In this document: positions 16,772 to 21,681 of the stretch, one piece after another
Position numbering within the stretch: position 1 is the first letter of the stretch
Layout of the letters: every line of letters begins with the position of its first letter
Source: JBBTWO01 sp038062745
Lineage (GTDB): Bacteria > Patescibacteriota > Microgenomatia > UBA8517
Assembly: GCA_038062745.1 (NCBI GenBank)
Contig: JBBTWO010000025.1
Span: 1-21,681, forward strand
DNA: 21,681 nucleotides
Direction: 5' to 3'
The notes under the pieces: model-generated
Told to the model about the DNA's origin: nothing
What the model saw: only the letters and a program-made list of their open reading frames with translations
The model's database searches: none
Made by a program: the position numbers and the translations under genes

Positions 16772-16777
16772 TACAAT
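16772..16777 (+). promoter_or_regulatory. Putative -10 element before the gene at 16784
   Basis: TACAAT ends 6 nt before ATG 16784 with no clear -35 hexamer at 16749-16754. Another case of a -10 directly preceding an ATG. Confidence 0.3.
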
Positions 16778-16783
16778 TTATAT

Positions 16784-17125
16784 ATGCTTACTGAGAGAGA
16801 AAAGACTGGGAATGGCGCGCCTGATGCTATCCAAGAGGTGGCTACTGATATTAGTTTGCCTGCCAACTTAGAAAGAAGAGAAGGGGTACAGTCTATCCCG
16901 TCTAATTTTACAGCTCAAGTTCATCAAGGTAACCAGCCTCTAATTACAAACCAAAATACTCCAGTAACGGTGACTATCCCTGCAGATCAAGCAACACTTG
17001 TTCAGAATGTTAAAAAGGGCAATATTGTTGACGCTGCAACCTGGTTTTTTGCTTTTTGGCTTAGAGCTTTGAAGAAAGCAATTCATATGGGAGCCAATAT
17101 TGTTGTCAAGCCAACAAATCAATAA
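16784..17125 (+). CDS. Hypothetical protein upstream of the TraD-like ATPase
   Basis: 113 residues that I do not recognise. The first 70 are polar and Gln/Asn/Thr-rich (NQPLITNQNTPVTVTIP), probably extended; the last 40 form a hydrophobic-amphipathic helix (AATWFFAFWLRALKKAIHMG) that could touch the membrane. It ends 7 nt before the next gene, so the two probably act together. No catalytic motif is seen. Confidence 0.6.
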   Translation: MLTEREKTGNGAPDAIQEVATDISLPANLERREGVQSIPSNFTAQVHQGNQPLITNQNTPVTVTIPADQATLVQNVKKGNIVDAATWFFAFWLRALKKAIHMGANIVVKPTNQ

Positions 17126-17132
17126 AGACAAA

Positions 17133-19484
17133 ATGTATCAAGACTCAGCGATAACTAACATCAATATAGTGCCAATTTTAATTGGCCTTATTTTGTTGGG
17201 TTTTTTGGCTGTTGTCTTGGCACTCCTTGGCTATATTGGTTTTGTGTTTTTTAAACACAGACAAAGAGAAGATAGATCTATTGATTCTGTTCTGCTTCAA
17301 GTCGCAGTCCAGCGCTCCAATGAAATAAAAATTGATGCCATGGAGCAAATATTTTCTGTTCTGTCTTCATTTAAAAAAGGAGGGTGGAAACAAAAATTTG
17401 ATATCCAACCAACTATTTCATTTGAACTGGTGGCTCAAAAAGAAGACATCAGGTTTTATGTTTGGGTACCGAAAAAATATCAAGATCTAATTGAGAAAAC
17501 CATCCATGGAGCATACCCCGATGCCATGATTTTAGTTGTTCCTGAATACAACATTTTTACAGAAGAAGGGAAAGTTGCTTATAAATCACTTCAGTTAAAG
17601 AAAGATAACCTTTATCCAATAAGACTTTACAAAGATATGCCTATTGACCCCCTGTCTGCAATTACTTCAGCACTGGCTAAAATGGGAGACAATGAAGCAG
17701 CAGCAATCCAAATTGTTTTGTCCCCCACAGACATTCCTTGGCAAAAAAATGGCAGAGATTATATCTCCAGTACTAAAAAGAGTGAGTCTGATCCTGAGAA
17801 AGCTAAATTTTCAACTCCTGCCAAATCTTTGGAATCAGTTGAAAATAAGATTGCCAAACCAGGTTTTGAAACTTCAATTCGGATTGTTGTTGTTTCCAAT
17901 AGTGAAGATGTTGCTAAGGCACATCTAACAAATATTTCTGCTTCTTTTGAGCAATTCAATGGGGAATTGAATGGCTTAGGTGGCAGGACAGTTAAGAATA
18001 AGGGCGCGTTTATTGAAGATTTCCTATACAGATATCAGCCAATGTTTCATTTGAATAAAAATAGGCCTTCTGTTTTAAATATTGAAGAACTGTCAACTAT
18101 TTTTCATTTTCCAAATAAGCAAATAACCACCCCGCACATTTTTTGGTTGAATGCCAAAAGTGCTCCTGCACCTGCTGAAATACCCAATGAAGGGTTATTC
18201 CTAGGAAGAAGTGATTATCGAGGTATCTCTCGCCCGGTGTATATTTCTGAGGCAGACCGTTTGCGCCATATGTACATTATCGGTAAAACAGGAACTGGTA
18301 AAACTAACCTTTTAATAGACATGATGATGCAGGACATTAGAGCAGGGAAAGGCTTGTGCTTTATTGATCCACATGGAGATGCTGCTGAGCAAATGCTAGA
18401 AATGATTCCACCAGACAGAGCTGAAGACGTTATTTATTTTGACCCTTCAGATACGGAAAGACCAATTGCCATGAATTTATTGGAAGCGAAGACTGAAGAT
18501 CAGAAACACTTTGTGGCAACTTCGATTATTAATCTTATGTACAAGCTGTTTGACCCTTATAAAACTGGTATTGTTGGTCCTAGATTTGAACACGGAGTTA
18601 GAAATGCAATTCTAACTGCCTTAGCAATTCCCGGAAGTACCTTTATTGAGGTTATGAAACTTCTACAAAATCCCGGTGGTCCATATTTACAGAAGTATCT
18701 AGACGCCTTAGATGACATGATGGTCAAAGAATATTGGACAGAGCAGATTGCTCATACTTCAGAATTCCACAAATCAGAAACACTTGATTACACAGTTTCT
18801 AAGTTTGGAAGATTTGTTACCAACAAAATGGTTCGAAATATCATAGGCCAGACTCAATCATCTTTTGACTTTAGACAAGTAATGGATGACGGAAAGATTT
18901 TAATTGTTAATCTTGGTAAGGGAAAGTTGGGAGAGGAGAATTCAAACTTTTTGGGACTTTTGCTTGTACCAAGAATATTAATGGCTGCCATGAGTAGACA
19001 AGATATCCCTGAAGAACAAAGACGCGATTTCTATTTGTATGTAGATGAGTTCCAAAACTTTGCTACGCCTGATTTTGCGGTCATTCTTTCAGAAGCAAGA
19101 AAGTATAGACTTGCTCTAACTGTTGCCAATCAGTTTGTTGGCCAAATTGAAGAGGAAGTTAAAAACGCAATTTTTGGTAATGTGGGCACAATCATGAGCT
19201 ATCGTGTTGGCGTAACTGATGCAAATTATTTGGCTCACGAATTTGCACCGGTATTTTCTGAAGATGACTTGTTAAATATCGAAAAATACCATGTGTACAT
19301 TAAGACTATTGTTAGAAATGAGCCGGTTCCACCATTCTCAATGGATGTAACCAAAGACTTAGAAGCTGAGAAGAAGTTGAGAAATCCAAGGGTGGCAGAA
19401 ATAATCAGAGAAATGAGCAGATTAAAATATGGAAGAGATGCAAGACTGGTGGATGCTGAAATCTCCAGAAGAAGTGGATATTAA
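17133..19484 (+). CDS. TraD/TraG-HerA-type membrane ATPase (type IV secretion coupling-like)
   Basis: 784 residues from ATG 17133; an alternative TTG at 17100 would overlap the previous gene. One N-terminal membrane segment (about 13-41) is followed by a long cytosolic region and a P-loop ATPase of the FtsK/HerA superfamily: Walker A GKTGTGKT (384-391), Walker B FYLYVDEFQNF with Asp638-Glu639, and a C-terminal RLALTVANQFVGQIEEEV sensor-like region. Such proteins are DNA-translocating or secretion-coupling ATPases. In CPR genomes they often occur without a full conjugation system, as here. The substrate is not known. Confidence 0.85.
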   Translation: MYQDSAITNINIVPILIGLILLGFLAVVLALLGYIGFVFFKHRQREDRSIDSVLLQVAVQRSNEIKIDAMEQIFSVLSSFKKGGWKQKFDIQPTISFELVAQKEDIRFYVWVPKKYQDLIEKTIHGAYPDAMILVVPEYNIFTEEGKVAYKSLQLKKDNLYPIRLYKDMPIDPLSAITSALAKMGDNEAAAIQIVLSPTDIPWQKNGRDYISSTKKSESDPEKAKFSTPAKSLESVENKIAKPGFETSIRIVVVSNSEDVAKAHLTNISASFEQFNGELNGLGGRTVKNKGAFIEDFLYRYQPMFHLNKNRPSVLNIEELSTIFHFPNKQITTPHIFWLNAKSAPAPAEIPNEGLFLGRSDYRGISRPVYISEADRLRHMYIIGKTGTGKTNLLIDMMMQDIRAGKGLCFIDPHGDAAEQMLEMIPPDRAEDVIYFDPSDTERPIAMNLLEAKTEDQKHFVATSIINLMYKLFDPYKTGIVGPRFEHGVRNAILTALAIPGSTFIEVMKLLQNPGGPYLQKYLDALDDMMVKEYWTEQIAHTSEFHKSETLDYTVSKFGRFVTNKMVRNIIGQTQSSFDFRQVMDDGKILIVNLGKGKLGEENSNFLGLLLVPRILMAAMSRQDIPEEQRRDFYLYVDEFQNFATPDFAVILSEARKYRLALTVANQFVGQIEEEVKNAIFGNVGTIMSYRVGVTDANYLAHEFAPVFSEDDLLNIEKYHVYIKTIVRNEPVPPFSMDVTKDLEAEKKLRNPRVAEIIREMSRLKYGRDARLVDAEISRRSGY

Positions 19485-19512
19485 AAACAAAAAGAGTATA
19501 CTTGCTTTTGCC

Positions 19513-19722
19513 ATGACTGCAGAGTTTAAATGTGGAAGGTGTTTCCGGCAAATGCAGGAAGACTCCAATGGTGCATTTTACAAATGTACAGGTGGAAGGT
19601 GGTTTTTGAGGCACCCACTATATATGCTGAGTAAGCGGTTGGCTCAAGCTGAAAATGGTAAATTGGAACGTGGTGAGACTCCTGTTTATTTTACTCCTGG
19701 TTTTTCTAAAGAAACCAAATGA
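19513..19722 (+). CDS. Small cysteine-containing protein
   Basis: 69 residues from ATG 19513; a longer version from ATG 19429 would overlap the ATPase gene by 56 nt. CGRC (7-10) and a later lone Cys (FYKCTGG) resemble half of a zinc ribbon, but a fourth ligand is missing. The C-terminus is basic. TATACT lies 10 nt upstream. No function is assigned. It ends 25 nt before the split tRNA locus. Confidence 0.5.
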   Translation: MTAEFKCGRCFRQMQEDSNGAFYKCTGGRWFLRHPLYMLSKRLAQAENGKLERGETPVYFTPGFSKETK

Positions 19723-19747
19723 TCTGATATAATAACCTGTATTGAAC

Positions 19748-19936
19748 GGGCCTGTCATTCAACGGTTAGGACGGGTTTCTTATAGCAAATTGTGGACTTG
19801 GGTCATTCGTTCAGTGGCTAGGACGGGACTCTTATAAAGTCCAGATGATGGTTCGATTCCATCATGACCCACAATTTGATATATCTCGCAAAGCGAGTTA
19901 TAAAGACCAAACGATAGTTCGACTCTTTTCAGGCCC
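19748..19936 (+). tRNA. Split tRNA-Ile-like gene interrupted in the anticodon loop by a 118-nt insert
   Basis: The two ends form a perfect 7-bp acceptor stem (GGGCCTG at 19748-19754, CAGGCCC at 19930-19936). The 5' part has a D arm and GGTTT; the 3' part has AGACC completing the anticodon stem with one G-U pair, a T loop TTCGACT and discriminator A 19937. Joining 19784 to 19903 gives a 7-nt loop with anticodon UAU. Defects are an A-C mismatch in the D stem and a T-T mismatch plus G-T pair in the T stem. The insert is bounded by direct repeats TTATA and contains a whole second tRNA. It may be a degenerate gene or an unusual precursor. Confidence 0.65.
19800..19871 (+). tRNA. tRNA-Ile(UAU), lying inside the insert of the split tRNA
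   Basis: A complete cloverleaf, with discriminator A 19871. The acceptor stem GGGTCAT/ATGACCC is perfect. D stem GTTC/GGAC; anticodon stem GGACT/AGTCC; loop CTTATAA with anticodon UAU (19833-19835) reading AUA. Four-nt variable loop; T stem GATGG/CCATC with loop TTCGATT. CCA is not encoded. It is about three-quarters identical to the surrounding split tRNA. Flanking bases CAAATTGT (19786-19793) and ACAATTTG (19871-19878) extend the acceptor stem by 8 bp. Isoleucine UAU anticodons are uncommon in bacteria, where AUA is usually read by a lysidine-modified CAU tRNA. Confidence 0.88.
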
Positions 19937-19946
19937 ACAAGCCATT

Positions 19947-20462
19947 TTAACTTGTAGAGATGAGGATTCCTTCTTCGTCTATTACAATTTTTATTTTATC
20001 GTTTGAGAGTGGAGTATAACCTTCAACTTCGATACCGGCACCAGTAATGTGACTGTTTTCTAGCACATGTTCGTTGTGAGGCGGATATTGAGAAACAATC
20101 TTAATGTTTGGATCATTGGGATCAACTTTTAAAACATGTAATTGCCTTGATAATCTTCTTTGTCTGAATTCATTGAGGTATTGTTTTTGACTTACAACCA
20201 TACAAAGTCGGCTTTTTTCATTTATGTCAATAAATAATCCACCTGCCGCACCACTTTCCAGATTTGTTCTAAAGGGGTGATATTCAACCTTTTGTCCGCC
20301 AGTGTCCAAGTTAAATGCGATACGTTGGAAACTCCCACCGGCTAAGTCGACAAAAAATGAAACACTTTGGGAACCATCTAGATTATTTTCAACAATAGGA
20401 ACTTCCCCAACCATCAAAACGAATCCAGCTTCTGCAATTTTAGCTAATGATAAATCAGACAT
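19947..20462 (-). CDS. Hypothetical protein, cotranscribed with the tyrosine recombinase
   Basis: 171 residues, no signal peptide or membrane segment. I do not recognise the family. It is beta-rich in appearance, with VSFFVDLAGGSFQRIAFNLDTGG in the first half and the conserved-looking segment HNEHVLENSHITGAGIEVEGYTPLSNDK near the end. The ATG 20462 directly abuts the stop codon of the recombinase gene upstream, so the two are probably translated from one mRNA. Its end lies just beyond the split tRNA. No function is assigned. Confidence 0.65.
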   Translation of the reverse strand: MSDLSLAKIAEAGFVLMVGEVPIVENNLDGSQSVSFFVDLAGGSFQRIAFNLDTGGQKVEYHPFRTNLESGAAGGLFIDINEKSRLCMVVSQKQYLNEFRQRRLSRQLHVLKVDPNDPNIKIVSQYPPHNEHVLENSHITGAGIEVEGYTPLSNDKIKIVIDEEGILISTS

Positions 20463-21323
20463 CTAAAGCTCCTCTAATTTTTGTTTTTTACCTGCGTCTG
20501 TAATTACTGCAAGTTCTAAGTATCTCTCGGTTGTTGATAGTCTTTTATGGCCCACTGCCTGACAAATGGTAACTAGATCCACTCCTCTTTTAAGGTTTTC
20601 CACAATGAAAGTAGTTCTTAAATCATTTACTGAGTACTGTGGAATTTCTGCTTTTTGCATATATCTGTCGATTGCGGCTCGAATGTTTCTAACGGCCAAT
20701 GGTTTTCCGTTTTTACTTACAAACACATATGGAGAGTCAGTATTTGGGCGTAGGGAAAGATAATTATTGAGAGCACTTTTGGCCGGGCCATTAAAAGGAA
20801 TGGTTCTTTCAGGTTGGGTGGCATATTTCTCAATGGTTACGGAATCTGTCTTTATATTTTCGTTTTTAAGCCCTGCCACTTCTGAAATTCGCATACCAGT
20901 TTGCAGTATAAGTTCTACAATTGCAGCAATTCGATTGTCTGTTTTTACTACATCTCGTAAAGCTCGGTACTCCAGGGGAGATAAAAACTTTGGTGCTGAA
21001 GAATCAATTTGAGGGTGAGTTACATCCTTTGAAGGATCAAAGTTTGCCAATCCCTCAGATGTAAGCCACCTGAAAAATGTTTTTACGGCATTTAATTTTC
21101 TGGATGCTGATTTAGGGGTGTATTTTTGATTCAAAAGGGCATCACGGAAAGATTCAATGTCATCGTGGCGAATGTCATCTCCTAAAACTTTATTTCTTTT
21201 TTGTAAAAATTCTATAAGCTGTTCAAGATCTGCTCGGTAGGCTAGAATGGTTGAAGGAGATCGGCCTTTATCGTCTAAATCTTGAATGAATTTTGGAAGC
21301 AATATTTTTAAAGGTTCTTGCAT
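20463..21323 (-). CDS. Tyrosine recombinase (XerC/XerD-like)
   Basis: 286 residues. A core-binding SAM-like N-terminal domain (about 1-100) precedes the catalytic domain with Arg145 (GMRISE), Lys166, Arg236 (in NDLRTTF), His259 (GHKRLS) and the nucleophile Tyr268 (ERYL). The usual HxxR box has Asn233 in place of the first His, and its second His is Thr. The start is placed at ATG 21323 since a longer version from 21401 lacks homology and would run back through the divergent promoter region. It could be the chromosome-dimer resolvase or an integrase; position next to a tRNA locus makes integrase worth considering, but no attachment site repeat is evident. Confidence 0.85.
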   Translation of the reverse strand: MQEPLKILLPKFIQDLDDKGRSPSTILAYRADLEQLIEFLQKRNKVLGDDIRHDDIESFRDALLNQKYTPKSASRKLNAVKTFFRWLTSEGLANFDPSKDVTHPQIDSSAPKFLSPLEYRALRDVVKTDNRIAAIVELILQTGMRISEVAGLKNENIKTDSVTIEKYATQPERTIPFNGPAKSALNNYLSLRPNTDSPYVFVSKNGKPLAVRNIRAAIDRYMQKAEIPQYSVNDLRTTFIVENLKRGVDLVTICQAVGHKRLSTTERYLELAVITDAGKKQKLEEL

Positions 21324-21337
21324 AATCTTTAGATCAT

Positions 21338-21365
21338 ATGATATCACAAAATTGAGGTTAATCAA
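21338..21365 (-). promoter_or_regulatory. Putative promoter of the recombinase gene
   Basis: On the minus strand TTGATT (21365-21360), 16-nt spacer, TATCAT (21343-21338), ending 14 nt before ATG 21323. The -10 overlaps a 10-bp palindrome (ATCATATGAT, 21333-21342). Confidence 0.4.
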
Positions 21366-21382
21366 TATTACTACAGGATGAA

Positions 21383-21681
21383 ATGAAACAAAAACAAACA
21401 AAGAAAATACGCCTGAATTTAGACTTTTTTTATCAATTGGCAGCGGTAATTGTTGGAATTTTACTCAGTGTTACATTAGTGCGTAATGTACTTATAATTG
21501 CATCAGCTAATAAAAAAATACAAAAGACTAAAAACGAAATACTGGAACTTGAACAAAAGAATGAGATTTTAAAAAAACAAATAGAAATTGCTCAAACTGC
21601 TGAATTTAAAGAGAAACAAGCAAGAGATAAATTGGGATTTGTAAAGGAAGGAGAAGTGGTGATAGTTCTTCCAGATGAGCA
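21383..21681 (+). CDS. FtsB/DivIC-like septum formation initiator (3' end outside window)
   Basis: The first 99 residues are visible. A short basic cytoplasmic start and one membrane segment (about 17-39, YQLAAVIVGILLSVTLVRNVLII) are followed by a coiled coil (about 45-75, EILELEQKNEILKKQIE) and the family's C-terminal signature QARDKLGFVKEGEVVIVLP. FtsB/DivIC couples the divisome to septal wall synthesis through a complex with FtsL and FtsQ/DivIB. AGGA lies 4 nt upstream of ATG 21383; ATG 21378 hits a stop at once. It is divergent from the recombinase. Family assignment is good; the partner genes are not in view. Confidence 0.85.
   Translation, partial: MKQKQTKKIRLNLDFFYQLAAVIVGILLSVTLVRNVLIIASANKKIQKTKNEILELEQKNEILKKQIEIAQTAEFKEKQARDKLGFVKEGEVVIVLPDE

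Noticed and set aside
19785..19902. Group I intron in the split tRNA
   Set aside because: 118 nt is too short for a group I core and most of it is a complete tRNA.

Overview
The window looks like chromosomal DNA of a small-genome bacterium, most likely of the Candidate Phyla Radiation (Patescibacteria), perhaps a Microgenomates lineage. This is inference. It rests on the AT-rich, tightly packed genes, a DUF5667-like protein, paired class A PBPs, an adenosylcobalamin-dependent ribonucleotide reductase with an intein, and a diversity-generating retroelement (DGR) target of a kind I associate with CPR genomes. TGA is used as a stop (for example in the reductase gene), so the UGA-glycine code of Gracilibacteria/SR1 does not apply. 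A 10-N gap shows this is a scaffolded, probably metagenomic, assembly.

Layout. 1-4171: end of a D-2-hydroxyacid dehydrogenase, a membrane-anchored serine hydrolase of class A beta-lactamase fold, and a convergent bifunctional PBP. 4231-7914: a DGR lying between two PBP genes. It holds a 636-residue target protein whose last 46 codons are the variable repeat (VR), a template repeat (TR) about 280 bp downstream, an Avd-like gene on the opposite strand, a (GA)17 microsatellite, and a DGR reverse transcriptase with no canonical start codon. VR and TR align without gaps over 139 bp, and all 31 differences fall on template adenines. 7898-10135: the second PBP. 10195-12574: a gap-interrupted membrane protein, a HEPN-like protein, a CPBP membrane protease and a DUF5667-like protein with its own promoter.

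12751-16771: a dNTP module. NrdR-box-like sites precede nrdR, then nrdJ (class II reductase with a mini-intein placed exactly at the catalytic cysteine), then a cobalamin adenosyltransferase that would supply the reductase's cofactor. 16784-19722: a small conserved-looking protein, a TraD/HerA-type membrane ATPase and a cysteine-containing mini-protein. 19748-19936: an unusual RNA locus in which a complete tRNA-Ile(UAU) sits inside the anticodon loop of a second, paralogous tRNA-Ile-like gene. 19947-21681: an unknown protein, a tyrosine recombinase and, divergently, the start of an FtsB/DivIC-like septum protein.

The strongest candidates for something undescribed are the DGR, with its target architecture, antisense avd and microsatellite at two divergent gene starts, and the nested tRNA locus.
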